DNA from: Elusimicrobiales bacterium
Lineage (GTDB): Bacteria > Elusimicrobiota > Elusimicrobia > Elusimicrobiales > UBA9959
Length of the DNA: 64,000 nucleotides
Direction: 5' to 3'
Assembly: GCA_028713125.1 (NCBI GenBank)
Contig: JAQTOU010000002.1
Location: forward strand, 62,001 to 126,000
Shown: positions 1 through 8,819 of the stretch, piece by piece
Numbering within the stretch: the first letter of the stretch is position 1
Layout: the number at the start of each line of letters is the position of its first letter
The notes under the pieces: generated by a model
Database searches by the model: none
Told to the model about the DNA's origin: nothing
Seen by the model: the letters and a program-made list of their open reading frames with translations, nothing else
Translations under genes and position numbers: made by a program

Positions 1-2
1 AT

Positions 3-851
3 GCCGCGAAAGAACTCGCGAAATACCCGGGAAAGAAGCTGTTCATCACACAGGGGTATATCTGCCGGAACGCCTCGGGTGAGACCGACAATTTAAAGCG
101 CGGGGGGAGCGACTACACCGCCACGATACTCGGCGCCGCTATCAGGGCGGAGGAGATCCAGATCTGGACCGATATCGACGGGATGCATAACAACGACCCC
201 CGCCTGGTGGAGAAGACCCGGCCGATAGCCGAGCTCTCTTTCGACGAGGCCGCCGAGCTGGCCTATTTCGGGGCCAAGATACTGCACCCGACCTGCATCC
301 TCCCGGCCCAGCTGAGGAACATCCCGGTCCGGCTGCTGAACACGATGCAGCCCGAGGCCAGGGGCACCCTTATCACCGAAAGGTCCTCCGGCGACGATAT
401 AAAGGCCGTCGCGGCGAAGGACGGGATCACCGCGATCAAGATAAAATCCGGGCGCATGCTGCTCGCCTACGGCTTCCTGCGGGCGGTCTTCGAGATCTTC
501 GAGCGCTATAAAACCCCGATCGACATGATCACCACTTCGGAGGTCGCGGTCTCCCTGACCATAGACAGCAGGACGAACCTGGACGCTATCGTCGCGGAGC
601 TGAAAAGCTTCTGCCGGGTGGAGGTCGACGGCGGCCTCAGCATAATCTGCGTGGTGGGAAGCTTTACCGCGGAGAAAGAGGGTTACGCGATGAAGATCTT
701 CGAAGCCCTGAAGAATATCCCGATCCGGATGATCTCCTACGGCGGCAGCGAGAACAACGTGTCCGTGCTGGTGGACACCGGACTGAAGCAGAAGGCCCTC
801 CTCGCCCTCCATAAGGGCTTGTTCCAGGAAAGGGACCGGGCCGCTCTTTAA
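3..851 (+). CDS. lysC: Aspartate kinase, C-terminal part (5' end outside window)
   Basis: Aspartokinase phosphorylates L-aspartate, the first step toward lysine, diaminopimelate, threonine and methionine. The frame is open from base 3, so the true start lies left of the window; the ATG at 183 is internal. The 282-residue fragment begins inside the amino-acid kinase domain, with GGSDYTAT (about residues 34-41) and TDIDGM (56-61), the usual nucleotide and substrate-binding segments. Two ACT domains follow (about 135-205 and 210-278), the feedback-binding part. No homoserine dehydrogenase domain follows, so it is monofunctional. Family assignment is firm; which amino acid inhibits it cannot be read from sequence. 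Confidence 0.95.
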   Translation, partial: AAKELAKYPGKKLFITQGYICRNASGETDNLKRGGSDYTATILGAAIRAEEIQIWTDIDGMHNNDPRLVEKTRPIAELSFDEAAELAYFGAKILHPTCILPAQLRNIPVRLLNTMQPEARGTLITERSSGDDIKAVAAKDGITAIKIKSGRMLLAYGFLRAVFEIFERYKTPIDMITTSEVAVSLTIDSRTNLDAIVAELKSFCRVEVDGGLSIICVVGSFTAEKEGYAMKIFEALKNIPIRMISYGGSENNVSVLVDTGLKQKALLALHKGLFQERDRAAL

Positions 852-858
852 GCCGCTT

Positions 859-1404
859 ATGATCTCAGTCCTGACGCTTTTCCTTATTCCCGTAGGCGGC
901 GGCATCCCGGCGGGGGTGCTGCTGGCCCGCAGCCAGCACCTGGCCTGGCCCGTTACGGCCGGCCTTTACCTGGTCTCCGACGTGATCCTGGCTTTCCTGT
1001 TCGAGCCGGTCCTCGGCCTGCTCAGGCTGGCGGGCCGGAAGATCAAATTCATCGGGCTTATGGGCGCGGCGATGAAGCTCGCGATGAGCCGGACCACGGC
1101 GCACTACGGCGGGGCGGGGCCGTTCGCGCTTATCATGATAGCGTTCGGCGTCGATCCCATGACGGGCCGCGCCGCGGCGGCCGCCGCCGGGCACGGCTTT
1201 ATCGCGGGGTGGGCGATCGCGATCGCCGGCGACATGCTCTATTTCGGCGTCGTGATGGCCGCCACGCTGAAGCTGAGCTCAGCCCTGGGCGATCCCGACC
1301 GCGCAATGTGGATCATCCTGGCGGCGATGCTCCTCCTCCCCGTAATAGTGCGCCGCCTGAAAACGGCCTATGTCCGGCTCAGGGTCTCCCGCGGGCCTGC
1401 CTGA
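859..1404 (+). CDS. Small polytopic membrane protein, unknown function
   Basis: This 181-residue protein is mostly hydrophobic, with about five likely membrane segments (around residues 3-22, 28-55, 83-98, 104-134 and 148-163), an Arg/Lys-rich loop near 58-65 and a basic tail. I recognise no family. It starts 7 nt after lysC without a clear Shine-Dalgarno site, so it is probably translated by coupling to lysC. The next gene begins 10 nt downstream, so the three look like one operon. A transporter or permease-like role is possible, but nothing in the sequence shows it. Confidence 0.7.
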   Translation: MISVLTLFLIPVGGGIPAGVLLARSQHLAWPVTAGLYLVSDVILAFLFEPVLGLLRLAGRKIKFIGLMGAAMKLAMSRTTAHYGGAGPFALIMIAFGVDPMTGRAAAAAAGHGFIAGWAIAIAGDMLYFGVVMAATLKLSSALGDPDRAMWIILAAMLLLPVIVRRLKTAYVRLRVSRGPA

Positions 1405-1414
1405 GGACCCGGCT

Positions 1415-2161
1415 ATGGCTGAAAAAATAAAATTGATCAAGGTTTTGAAGAACCAGGTGCTTTATTCCCTGCCTTCCGCGGCGCTGCTCGGCGACGGGTT
1501 CATCGACGGTGTCGGGTGGCCCGCCGATAAAGCCTCCCTCGTCTTCGTCTTCCCCGCTAAAGAAGCAGGAAGCGGCGAACCGGTCAGGGATATGGTCTCG
1601 GGCAGGAAATACGTCTGCCGCCTGACCTATATGGCTGACAAGAAGATGCTCCCCGCCGGCGGGACGCCGGGACTTTCCTGCGGCCTCACCCTGGAGCCTT
1701 TTAAGAATACCGCGGAGCATAAAAAGTGGGCGAGGGCTACCGACCTGAAATATTTTTCCGGGCCCTTCAAAAAATATCTTACCCCGAGCTTCGAGGCCGA
1801 GGCGAAGGAATATTACAAGAACGAGCTGCCGAAGGCTGAAGGCGTCAGCGTGCGCAAAAAAGGCAGGGTGGTTTCCATGCTTACGCTGCTGAAGATAGCC
1901 GGGAAGCCCGGCTCCAGGCCTTTGGACTGGATCTCCTGGGTCTGGGTGGATCCCGGCCTGGCCAAAGCCGAACGGCTGGCCGCCCACGCGCTCCTGCGGG
2001 GCTGGCTGCGCGAAAACAGCCGCGAATGTATCGGCGCCAGCGTTCACGCCGCGAACCTGAGGTCGCAGAAATGGTTCCTCAGGTCCGGGTTCCGGCCCGC
2101 CAGGATCTCCTTCTCGCGCCGGGCTTCCTCTCCCGCGGGGCGCCGCGCGGGCCGCGGGTAG
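1415..2161 (+). CDS. GNAT-like acetyltransferase domain protein
   Basis: A 248-residue soluble protein. The C-terminal third (about 150-235) looks like a GNAT fold: a strand reading WISWVWVDP, a helix of the kind that opens the acetyl-CoA site, and the typical ending SQKWFLRSGFRPAR, where the peptide after the last helix turns into the final strand. The N-terminal ~140 residues are unrecognised. I chose ATG 1415 over an earlier in-frame ATG at 1370 because GAGGA lies about 7 nt before it and the earlier start would overlap the previous gene. The substrate is unknown; the GNAT call is from pattern only. Confidence 0.6.
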   Translation: MAEKIKLIKVLKNQVLYSLPSAALLGDGFIDGVGWPADKASLVFVFPAKEAGSGEPVRDMVSGRKYVCRLTYMADKKMLPAGGTPGLSCGLTLEPFKNTAEHKKWARATDLKYFSGPFKKYLTPSFEAEAKEYYKNELPKAEGVSVRKKGRVVSMLTLLKIAGKPGSRPLDWISWVWVDPGLAKAERLAAHALLRGWLRENSRECIGASVHAANLRSQKWFLRSGFRPARISFSRRASSPAGRRAGRG

Positions 2162-2186
2162 GTCCCGCCCGCCGCCGGAATAATGC

Positions 2187-2215
2187 TTGTAGCGGCCCGG
2201 TGATTTCTGTAAAAT
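2187..2215 (+). promoter_or_regulatory. Sigma70-like promoter abutting the start codon
   Basis: TTGTAG (2187-2192) and TAAAAT (2210-2215) are separated by 17 nt. Transcription would begin about base 2222, which is the ATG of the receiver-metallohydrolase gene, and no Shine-Dalgarno site precedes that ATG. This predicts a leaderless mRNA. Confidence 0.6.
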
Positions 2216-2221
2216 TTGACG

Positions 2222-3553
2222 ATGCCCGAAAATAAGAAGCGTGTGCTTGTCGTGGACGACGATGCCGTGATCAGGGACATGGGCGTGGATATCCTTTCCT
2301 CTGAATACGAGGTCATGGAAGCCGAGGACGGGCAGGACGGCTGGGAAAAAGCGAAGTCCTGGCATCCCGACCTGGTGATCTCCGACCTGATGATGCCGCG
2401 CATGCACGGTTATGAACTGTGCAAGCTGCTGAAGGGGCCCGACGGATTAAGCGGCGTGAAGGTCCTGGTCGCGTCCTCCAAGCCTTTCGCCACGGATAAA
2501 GCGCAGGCTCTTGCCGCCGGGGCGGACGATTACATTGTAAAGCCTTTCCCCATCAACGACCTGCTCGAGAAAGTCAGAAAACTTTTATCCGGCGGTCCGC
2601 TGCCGCCCCGCGCCGCCGTCAATCCCGCCGTTACCAACCGGTCCTCTTCCCTTGCCGCCCCGGCGAAGCCCCAGACCCTTCAGCCGGTCTATGTGCAATT
2701 TTGGGGAACGCGCGGCTCATGCGCTACCAGCGGCGCTAAAACAGTGCGGTACGGCGGGAATACGCCCTGCACCGAGGTCCGCATAGGCGGCGTCCCCCTG
2801 ATATTAGACTGCGGGACCGGCCTGCGCGAACTTGGAGTCAAGCTCTCGCAGGAGTTCTCCGGCCGGCCCATAGAGGGCCATATCTTCGTCGGGCATACGC
2901 ACTGGGACCATATCCAGGGTTTCCCTTTCTTCACGCCCCTGTATAATCCGCTGAACAAGTTCAACGTATATAGTTTGCACGGGGCGAACAGCAGTTTGAG
3001 GAGCATTTTCGGGGAATCTATGGCTTTGGATTATTTTCCTATCCCTCTTTCAAGCCTGGCCTGCAAGCCTAACTTCATAGAGCTGGTAGGCCCCATAGAT
3101 ATAGGCGTCGCCAAGGTCTCCTTCCAGCACCTGAACCATCCCGGGGTCTGCATAGGTTTCCGTATCGAGACGCAGGGAAAGGTCATTACGTATCTGAGCG
3201 ACCACGAAGATTTCGGCAGGCTGGGCGGCGACAGCGAAATGTCGCGCCGCTACGACGCCGCGATCGTGGACTTCGCGCGGGGGAGCGACCTGCTCATAAG
3301 GGATTCACAGTATACCGAGGAAGAGTACGCCACCCGGAAAGGGTGGGGGCACAGCAGCTATGAAGACGTGGCGCGGTTCGCGGTGGCGGCCGGGGTCAAG
3401 CTCCTGGCGCTTTTCCACCACGATCCCTCCCATACGGACGAGATGATGGACGCGAATGTGAAATCCTGCCGGGCCATTATCGCCCAGGCCGGGTCAAAAG
3501 CCGAGTGCTTTGCGGCCTGGGACGGGCAGAGAATAGATATTTTGAAAATCTAA
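2222..3553 (+). CDS. Response-regulator receiver fused to metallo-beta-lactamase-fold hydrolase
   Basis: This 443-residue protein joins two domains. Residues 5-122 are a CheY-like receiver with acidic D12-D14, phospho-acceptor D55 in SDLMMP and K107 in VKPF. A Pro/Ala/Ser linker (about 123-155) leads to a metallo-beta-lactamase fold (156-443) starting FWGTRGS and carrying the metal motif H225-x-H227-x-D229-H230. Later ligand candidates are LNHPG, LSDHED and FHHDPSH. All catalytic positions look intact. In this family such domains hydrolyse phosphodiester or related bonds, so phosphorylation may control a hydrolytic output; the substrate is unknown. A TTG at 2216 is an alternative start two codons upstream. 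No kinase is adjacent. Confidence 0.88.
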   Translation: MPENKKRVLVVDDDAVIRDMGVDILSSEYEVMEAEDGQDGWEKAKSWHPDLVISDLMMPRMHGYELCKLLKGPDGLSGVKVLVASSKPFATDKAQALAAGADDYIVKPFPINDLLEKVRKLLSGGPLPPRAAVNPAVTNRSSSLAAPAKPQTLQPVYVQFWGTRGSCATSGAKTVRYGGNTPCTEVRIGGVPLILDCGTGLRELGVKLSQEFSGRPIEGHIFVGHTHWDHIQGFPFFTPLYNPLNKFNVYSLHGANSSLRSIFGESMALDYFPIPLSSLACKPNFIELVGPIDIGVAKVSFQHLNHPGVCIGFRIETQGKVITYLSDHEDFGRLGGDSEMSRRYDAAIVDFARGSDLLIRDSQYTEEEYATRKGWGHSSYEDVARFAVAAGVKLLALFHHDPSHTDEMMDANVKSCRAIIAQAGSKAECFAAWDGQRIDILKI

Positions 3554-3576
3554 TTAATATAAATATTGATATCTAT

Positions 3577-3954
3577 ATGAATATTAATTTCATCCTATAC
3601 GTAAGGGACCAGGCCAAGAGCAGGGAGTTCTACGCTATAGCCCTGGGCATGGCTCCGCGGCTGGATGTCCCGGGGATGACCGAATTCGAGCTTGCCCCCG
3701 GCAGCGTACTGGGGCTAATGCCTGAAAAAGGCATAAAACGCCTCCTGCCGGATATGCCGGACCCTGAAAAAGGCAGCGGCATCCCGAGGGCCGAAGTATA
3801 CCTGACCGTCCCCGACCCCGCTATTTACCACGCCAGGGCCCTGGCCGCCGGCGCCCGCGAGCTAAGCCCCCTGGCCCCGAGAGGCTGGGGGGATAAAGCC
3901 GCCTATAGCCTCGACCCGGACGGCCACGTGCTGGCTTTCGCGGCCAGAATATAA
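3577..3954 (+). CDS. VOC / glyoxalase-like domain protein
   Basis: A single vicinal-oxygen-chelate domain of 125 residues. It opens MNINFILYVRDQAKSREFY, the usual first strand and helix in which an enzyme and its substrate share a metal, and ends with YSLDPDGHVLAFA, the usual last strand with an acidic residue before the glycine. VOC proteins include isomerases, dioxygenases and resistance proteins; this copy gives no clue to substrate. ATG 3577 is chosen because the frame upstream overlaps the previous gene. The 25 nt before it are very AT-rich and lack a Shine-Dalgarno site. A weak hairpin (about 3973-3994) follows the gene. Confidence 0.82.
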   Translation: MNINFILYVRDQAKSREFYAIALGMAPRLDVPGMTEFELAPGSVLGLMPEKGIKRLLPDMPDPEKGSGIPRAEVYLTVPDPAIYHARALAAGARELSPLAPRGWGDKAAYSLDPDGHVLAFAARI

Positions 3955-4025
3955 TAAACTTTAAACCGGGCCAAGGCTGCGCGGGCTTGGCGGATTTGTC
4001 CCGATCCTGAAAAATAATAAAACCT

Positions 4026-4054
4026 TTGACACTGCGGGGACCTTTTGTTATAAT
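4026..4054 (+). promoter_or_regulatory. Consensus sigma70 promoter of the ribosomal protein operon
   Basis: TTGACA (4026-4031), a 17-nt spacer, then TATAAT (4049-4054). The TG at 4046-4047 adds an extended -10 element. Every position matches the bacterial housekeeping consensus, as expected for a very strong promoter. The start point should be near 4061, about 275 nt before rplC. Confidence 0.92.
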
Positions 4055-4060
4055 AAATCT

Positions 4061-4334
4061 GTAGTTAACTGCGGCAACGCCGCGGTTTCTTTGAAAAAGC
4101 AGTTTTTATTACGCTGTCGCGTTCTTCGGAATACGGGCAGCGGCCCTATAGATGGAGCGGCCTTGATTCCCTCCAGCTGCGGGCTTAATCATAGAAACTT
4201 AAAATATCGTTTTTAAAAAACCGGAGCTAAAAAGTTCCGGCGCGGTTTGTTCGTTTGTTTTTTGCGACCGCGGAAACCCGGCGTCAGAACCGGGCCTTTC
4301 CCGTCGCAGCGGCTAACGCAAGGAGCGGATCGAT
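4061..4334 (+). promoter_or_regulatory. Structured 5' leader of the ribosomal protein operon
   Basis: About 275 nt of untranslated leader between the promoter and rplC. It contains a stem-loop at 4112-4142: CGCTG pairs with CAGCG at the base and a C(UUCG)G tetraloop sits at the top. A 7-bp hairpin lies at 4221-4240 (CCGGAGC with GTTCCGG). It is followed by a U-rich run (4245-4263) bounded by CGCGG and CCGCGG, then a CCCGG/CCGGG hairpin (about 4276-4293). Leaders of such operons are often bound by an encoded ribosomal protein; which one acts here, and whether by attenuation, is unknown. Confidence 0.6.
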
Positions 4335-5126
4335 ATGACAGAAGAAAACAAAGAAAATACAACTCCCGAGGCAAAGCCCGAAGTACAGGTGCTGCCCGTA
4401 GCGCATAAATTTCTCGTCGGCAAGAAGCTGGGCATGACCCAGATCTTCGACGCCGCGGGTAATCTCCACGCCGTCACCGTCGTGCAGACCGGCCCGTGCC
4501 GCGTGGTCTACACCCGCACCAAGGAAAAGGACGGCTACCAGGCCATCTGCCTCGGCTTCGGGGACAAGAAAGAGAGCAGCGCCAACGCCGCTGAAAAAGG
4601 CCTGGCCAAGAAGCTCGATATTAAACCCCTTAAGTACCTGAAGGAATTCCGCGTGACCGACCTCGCGGGCGCCGCCGCAGGCCAGACCGCCAGCGTAGAG
4701 CGCTTCGCCGAAGGCCAGTACGTCGACCTGCAGGGCATCAGCAAGGGTAAAGGTTTCGCGGGCGGCATGAAACGCCACGGCTTCGCCGGCGGCGGAGCTT
4801 CCCACGGCGCCTCCGACAGGGAAAGGGCGCCCGGTTCGCTGGGTTCCCGCCGCTCCCTCGGGCGCGTGCTTCCCGGCCAGCGCATGGCCGGCCACATGGG
4901 CGTGGACACGGTCTCCGTGATGAAGGTCAAGATAATAAAGATCATACCCGAGGAGAACCTGATCCTGGTGAACAACGGTATCCCCGGCGCCACCGGCAGC
5001 ATGGTCCGCATCATGCTCACCAACAAGAAAGTCAATGTCGCCCGCGCGGAGAACCTGAAAGCTAAATCCAAGAAGGACGCCATAAAGGGCACGGCCAAGA
5101 AGCCGGCGCCGGCGGCCAAGAAATAA
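4335..5126 (+). CDS. rplC: Ribosomal protein L3
   Basis: L3 is a primary 23S rRNA binder near the peptidyl transferase centre. The 263-residue product has the signature loop rich in Gly, His and Arg: GKGFAGGMKRHGF, then GASDRERAPGS, then LPGQRMAGHMG. The core starts at about residue 27 (FLVGKKLGMTQIF), after an acidic, Pro-rich N-terminal extension, and it ends in a Lys/Ala/Pro-rich tail of about 25 residues. Both make it longer than the usual ~210. AAGGAG (4319-4324) precedes the ATG. It is the first gene of the operon, where rpsJ (S10) would normally stand; no S10 gene is in the window. Confidence 0.97.
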   Translation: MTEENKENTTPEAKPEVQVLPVAHKFLVGKKLGMTQIFDAAGNLHAVTVVQTGPCRVVYTRTKEKDGYQAICLGFGDKKESSANAAEKGLAKKLDIKPLKYLKEFRVTDLAGAAAGQTASVERFAEGQYVDLQGISKGKGFAGGMKRHGFAGGGASHGASDRERAPGSLGSRRSLGRVLPGQRMAGHMGVDTVSVMKVKIIKIIPEENLILVNNGIPGATGSMVRIMLTNKKVNVARAENLKAKSKKDAIKGTAKKPAPAAKK

Positions 5127-5151
5127 CGGGTAGGCAAAGCAAGGAAAAACT

Positions 5152-5775
5152 ATGGAAACAAAACTTTTAAACCTGCAAGGCAAAGAAGTGGGCAAGTTCG
5201 ACCTGCCGGAGCTTTTCTCCACCAGGCCCGATTCCTGCTTCATCCACGAAGTGATGAAGTATTACCTGGCCAATAAGCACCGCGGTACGGCCTGCACCAA
5301 GACCCGCGCCGAGATCTCCGGCGGCGGCAAGAAGCCGTGGAAGCAGAAAGGCACCGGCCGCGCGCGCGCCGGTTCCACCCGCTCCCCGATCTGGCGCAAA
5401 GGCGGCGTGGTGTTCGGGCCCAAGCCCCGCTCCTTCCGCCAGTACCTGCCCATACAGAAGCTTCAGAAAGCCCTGATCGAGGCCCTCTCCGCCCGCGCCG
5501 CCGACGGCGCCGTGCTGGTGATGGAGAACCTCGCCCTCGAGGCCCCCAAGACCAGCGCTCTCAACGCCCTGCACAAGGGTATCAACGCCAAGAGCATCCT
5601 GTTCATAACGGACAAGATGGACAAGAACTTCAAGATCGCGGCCAGGAACAGGGCCGACTTCGGGTGGTGCCTGGCCAACAACCTGAACGCCTACGAAGCG
5701 ATGCGCAACGAGAAACTCGTTTTCACCACTGCCGGCCTGAAAGTCCTGACCGACAGCGTCAAGGAGGCCAAATGA
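5152..5775 (+). CDS. rplD: Ribosomal protein L4
   Basis: L4 lines the exit tunnel of the large subunit and in some bacteria also represses its own operon. The 207-residue length is normal. The tunnel loop is clear: RGTACTKTRAEISGGGKKPW followed by QKGTGRARAGSTRSPIW (about residues 43-82), with the C-terminal Rossmann-like part after it. It lies 25 nt after rplC, and its stop codon overlaps the start of rplW by 4 nt (ATGA), so the two are probably translationally coupled. An autoregulatory role here is only a possibility suggested by the long operon leader. Confidence 0.97.
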   Translation: METKLLNLQGKEVGKFDLPELFSTRPDSCFIHEVMKYYLANKHRGTACTKTRAEISGGGKKPWKQKGTGRARAGSTRSPIWRKGGVVFGPKPRSFRQYLPIQKLQKALIEALSARAADGAVLVMENLALEAPKTSALNALHKGINAKSILFITDKMDKNFKIAARNRADFGWCLANNLNAYEAMRNEKLVFTTAGLKVLTDSVKEAK

Positions 5776-6062
5776 ACTTTACCGAAGTCCTCGTTTCCCC
5801 TATCCTCAGCGAAAAAAGCATGACCATCAAGGACACGCAGAACCGCTACACCTTCCGCGTCAACCCCAAGTCCAACAAGATCGAGATAAAGAAGGCCATC
5901 GAGGCTCTCTTTAAGGTCAAGGTTACGGCCGTACGCACCGCCATCTACAGAGGCAAACTGCACAAAGTGGGCCGCCACGAGGGCTACCGCTCCGACTGGA
6001 AGAAGGCGATAGTGACAGTGAAGGCCGGGCAGAAAATAGACGTGACCGAACTGCCGAAATAA
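5772..6062 (+). CDS. rplW: Ribosomal protein L23
   Basis: L23 sits at the tunnel exit and is a docking site for trigger factor and signal recognition particle. The 96-residue product has the family opening [12 protein letters not shown], the central [19 protein letters not shown] and the basic loop around residues 60-75. The start is ATG 5772, set by a perfect AAGGAGG (5761-5767) inside the end of rplD and by the 4-nt overlap. A much longer reading in this frame beginning at 5337 is only open frame inside rplD and is not the gene. Confidence 0.97.
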   Translation: MNFTEVLVSPILSEKSMTIKDTQNRYTFRVNPKSNKIEIKKAIEALFKVKVTAVRTAIYRGKLHKVGRHEGYRSDWKKAIVTVKAGQKIDVTELPK

Positions 6063-6085
6063 GGCGAATAAATAGGAAGAAAGAT

Positions 6086-6925
6086 ATGCCAATCAAATCA
6101 TACAGACCCTACACCCCCTCCCGGCGCACGATGCAGATCGCCGATTTCTCGGAGATCACCAAGCTGGATCCCGAAAAGTCGCTGGCTACCGGCCTGCGCA
6201 AGCACGGCGGCCGCAATAATACCGGCCAGGTAATGGTCCGGCACCACGGCGGAGGCCACCGCCGCCGCTACCGCGACATCGATTTCAAGCGCGAGAAGTA
6301 CGGCGTGCCCGCCCGCGTCGCCGCTATCGAATACGATCCCAACAGGAACGCCCGCATAGCCCTGCTGTTCTACGCGGACGGCGACAAGCGCTACATCCCC
6401 GCCCCCCTCGGGCTCGGCGTCGGCGCCAACGTGATGAGCGGCCCCCAGGCCGAGATCCGGCTGGGCAACGCGCTGCCTATCACCAATATTCCCGACGGTA
6501 CCTTTATCCACGCCATCGAAATGATCCCGGGCAAGGGCGCGCAGTTCGTCCGCGCGGCCGGAACCCAGGCGCAGCTGATGGCCAAAGAGGGCGACTACGC
6601 CCTCATCAAGATGCCCTCCGGCGAGATCCGCAAAGTTCTCAAGGCCTGCCTCGCCACCATCGGCCAGGTCGGCAATATCGAGCACAATACCATAACCCTC
6701 GGCAAGGCCGGGCGCCAGCGCCACATCGGCGTGAAGCCCACCGTGCGCGGCGGAGCCATGAACGCCTGCGACCACCCGCTCGGCGGCGGCCGCGGCCGCT
6801 CCAAGGGCAATAACGTGCCCCGCTCCCCGTGGAACCAGCCTTCCAGAGGCTACAAGACCAGGACCAAATCAAAGATCTGGGGCTGGATGATAGTGTCGGA
6901 CAGGCGCAAGTCGACGAACGCTTAA
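6086..6925 (+). CDS. rplB: Ribosomal protein L2
   Basis: L2 is required for subunit association and peptide bond formation. The 279-residue product has normal length. Its C-terminal domain carries the hallmark [20 protein letters not shown], with the functionally important His in the DHPLGGG loop, and ends with the basic [11 protein letters not shown] segment. The N-terminal RNA-binding domain shows [20 protein letters not shown]. It sits 23 nt after rplW and 14 nt before rpsS. Nothing unusual is seen. Confidence 0.98.
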   Translation: MPIKSYRPYTPSRRTMQIADFSEITKLDPEKSLATGLRKHGGRNNTGQVMVRHHGGGHRRRYRDIDFKREKYGVPARVAAIEYDPNRNARIALLFYADGDKRYIPAPLGLGVGANVMSGPQAEIRLGNALPITNIPDGTFIHAIEMIPGKGAQFVRAAGTQAQLMAKEGDYALIKMPSGEIRKVLKACLATIGQVGNIEHNTITLGKAGRQRHIGVKPTVRGGAMNACDHPLGGGRGRSKGNNVPRSPWNQPSRGYKTRTKSKIWGWMIVSDRRKSTNA

Positions 6926-6939
6926 TCAGGAGAATATAA

Positions 6940-7227
6940 ATGAGCAGATCTTCTAAAAAAGGCCCTTACGTAGACCAGAAACTTCTGGCGAAAGTCCAGG
7001 CTGCCGTTGCCAGCGGCAACAAAGTCCAGATAAAGACCTGGGCCCGCGCCTGCACCATCACCCCCGAATTCGTCGGGCAGACCCTTATGGTTCACAACGG
7101 CCGCAAGTTCCTGCCGGTGTACGTGAACGAGCGCATGGTCGGGCACAAGCTGGGCGAGTTCTCTTTCCCCAGGCTCTTCAAAGGCCATGGCCAGTCGCAT
7201 ACCAAAGAAGCGAACGCTCTTACCTAA
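6940..7227 (+). CDS. rpsS: Ribosomal protein S19
   Basis: S19 lies on the head of the small subunit and contacts the A-site tRNA region with S13. The 95-residue product starts [16 protein letters not shown]. It contains the typical [31 protein letters not shown] and [11 protein letters not shown] segments and a slightly longer tail ending in Thr. AGGAG (6927-6931) precedes it. A 43-nt spacer separates it from rplV, longer than most gaps here. Confidence 0.97.
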   Translation: MSRSSKKGPYVDQKLLAKVQAAVASGNKVQIKTWARACTITPEFVGQTLMVHNGRKFLPVYVNERMVGHKLGEFSFPRLFKGHGQSHTKEANALT

Positions 7228-7270
7228 AGGGTAGAGAGCCTGAAATCGGGAAACTGAAACGGAGAAATTT

Positions 7271-7627
7271 ATGGAAGCTATATGCAAACTCAGGTACCAG
7301 CGCTTCGGCCGCCGCAAGGTGGCCCAGCTGCTCGACGCCGTACGCGGTAAATCCATCTGGGAGGCCCAGTATATCCTGAAGAGCCTTCCGCGGATCGCCA
7401 CCGACATCGTCGACAAGGCCATCCGGTCCGCCGGCGCCAACCTCTCGGTGAAGCTCGGCCGCAAGGTCGACCTGAAAGCCGTCTGGGTGACGGCCGCCAG
7501 CGCCGACCAGGGCCCGATGAAGATGCTGCGCCGCGTGCAGCCCGGTCCCCAGGGCCGCGCGATGCCGTTCAAGCGCAAGATGTGCCACATCAACGTCACG
7601 GTATCGGACACCAAGGAGCAGAAATAA
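7271..7627 (+). CDS. rplV: Ribosomal protein L22
   Basis: L22 binds 23S rRNA and its beta-hairpin reaches into the exit tunnel, where macrolide resistance mutations can arise. The 118-residue product shows the [13 protein letters not shown] segment, [12 protein letters not shown] and the hairpin [17 protein letters not shown]. The C-terminus is standard. GGAG (7261-7264) lies about 6 nt before the ATG. The gene ends 1 nt before rpsC, consistent with coupled translation. Confidence 0.97.
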   Translation: MEAICKLRYQRFGRRKVAQLLDAVRGKSIWEAQYILKSLPRIATDIVDKAIRSAGANLSVKLGRKVDLKAVWVTAASADQGPMKMLRRVQPGPQGRAMPFKRKMCHINVTVSDTKEQK

Positions 7628-7628
7628 T

Positions 7629-8369
7629 ATGGGTCAGAAAATTCATCCCCGCGGTTTAAGGCTCGGCTACATCCAGGACTGGCAGTCCCGCTGGTTCTCC
7701 CCCAAGAAGATGCCCGAGCTCATCGGCGAAGATTTTGAAATAAGGCGGATGGTCACGGAAAGGTTCCAGCTCGCCTCGGTCAGCTGGGTCGACATCGAAC
7801 GCGCCGGCGCCTACCTTAAAGTGACGATCCACACCGCCCGCCCCGGCGTAGTGATCGGCCGCAAGGGCGCCGACATAGAGAATCTCAAGAAGGACATCGA
7901 GCGCCTCACCAAGCGCAAGGTCTACATCAACGTTTCCGAGATAAAGATCCCCGAGCTCGACCCCCGCCTCGTCGGCCAGTCGGTCGCGCAGCAGCTCGAG
8001 AAGCGCATCTCTTTCAAGCGCGCCATCAAGCGCGCGATGGAGCGCACGATGGGCTCCGGCGCCCTCGGCATAAAGGTGATGGCCTCCGGCCGCCTCGGCG
8101 GCGCCGAGATCGCCCGCCGCGAGTGGTTCCGCAAGGGCCGCGTGCCCCTGCAGACCATCTCCGCCGACATCGATTACGGCTTAACCGAAGCCAATACCAG
8201 CATGGGCAAGATCGGGATAAAAGTGTGGATCTTCAAGAAGCTGTTCTTCGCGAAGACGCCCCGCGAGCTGCGCGAGCAGCTGATAAAGATGGAAGCCGAG
8301 AACCCCACCGAAATACCGGTGATGGACGAATCGGGACAGGCCCGCAGGGACGCGCACCCCGGCGCTTAA
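7629..8369 (+). CDS. rpsC: Ribosomal protein S3
   Basis: S3 forms part of the mRNA entry channel and has helicase activity with S4. The 246-residue product contains a KH domain with the GxxG-type loop [18 protein letters not shown] (about residues 75-95) and the C-terminal domain with RMAxR-like basic helices and the conserved [20 protein letters not shown]. The C-terminal ~20 residues are acidic then basic and variable. It follows rplV by a single base and precedes rplP by 21 nt. Confidence 0.97.
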   Translation: MGQKIHPRGLRLGYIQDWQSRWFSPKKMPELIGEDFEIRRMVTERFQLASVSWVDIERAGAYLKVTIHTARPGVVIGRKGADIENLKKDIERLTKRKVYINVSEIKIPELDPRLVGQSVAQQLEKRISFKRAIKRAMERTMGSGALGIKVMASGRLGGAEIARREWFRKGRVPLQTISADIDYGLTEANTSMGKIGIKVWIFKKLFFAKTPRELREQLIKMEAENPTEIPVMDESGQARRDAHPGA

Positions 8370-8390
8370 GCTATTTAAGGAGCAATAACT

Positions 8391-8807
8391 ATGTTAATGC
8401 CAAAGAGAGTAAAATACCGCAAGACGCATTCGGCCCCGCGCATCAAGGGCATGGCGAAGAGCGGAACCACGCTGGCTTTCGGCGAGTTCGGCCTGAAGGC
8501 CCTCGAGCCCCGCTGGATAACCGCGCGCCAGATAGAAGCCTGCCGCGTGTGCATCGTGCGCTACCTGCGCAAGAAAGGCAAGATCTGGATCCGCATATTC
8601 CCGGACAAGGCCGTCACCAAACACCCCGCCGAAACCCGCATGGGTAAAGGTAAGGGCGCGCCCGATCATTGGGTAGCCGTCGTGAAGCCCGGCAGGATGC
8701 TGTTCGAGGTCGAAGGCCTGGACCACGCTACCGCGAAAGAAGCTTTCATCCGCGCCGGACACAAGCTGCCGATAAAGACCCGGCTCGTGTGCCGCGAAGA
8801 GAATTAA
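8391..8807 (+). CDS. rplP: Ribosomal protein L16
   Basis: L16 organises the A-site side of the large subunit and contacts tRNA acceptor ends. This is the normal 138-residue form starting [20 protein letters not shown]. It has the conserved [12 protein letters not shown], the [24 protein letters not shown] segment, and GRMLFEVEG near the C-terminus. The [12 protein letters not shown] loop includes the arginine often hydroxylated in other bacteria. AAGGAG precedes it by about 7 nt. Confidence 0.98.
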   Translation: MLMPKRVKYRKTHSAPRIKGMAKSGTTLAFGEFGLKALEPRWITARQIEACRVCIVRYLRKKGKIWIRIFPDKAVTKHPAETRMGKGKGAPDHWVAVVKPGRMLFEVEGLDHATAKEAFIRAGHKLPIKTRLVCREEN

Positions 8808-8819
8808 GGAGCGCTTACC

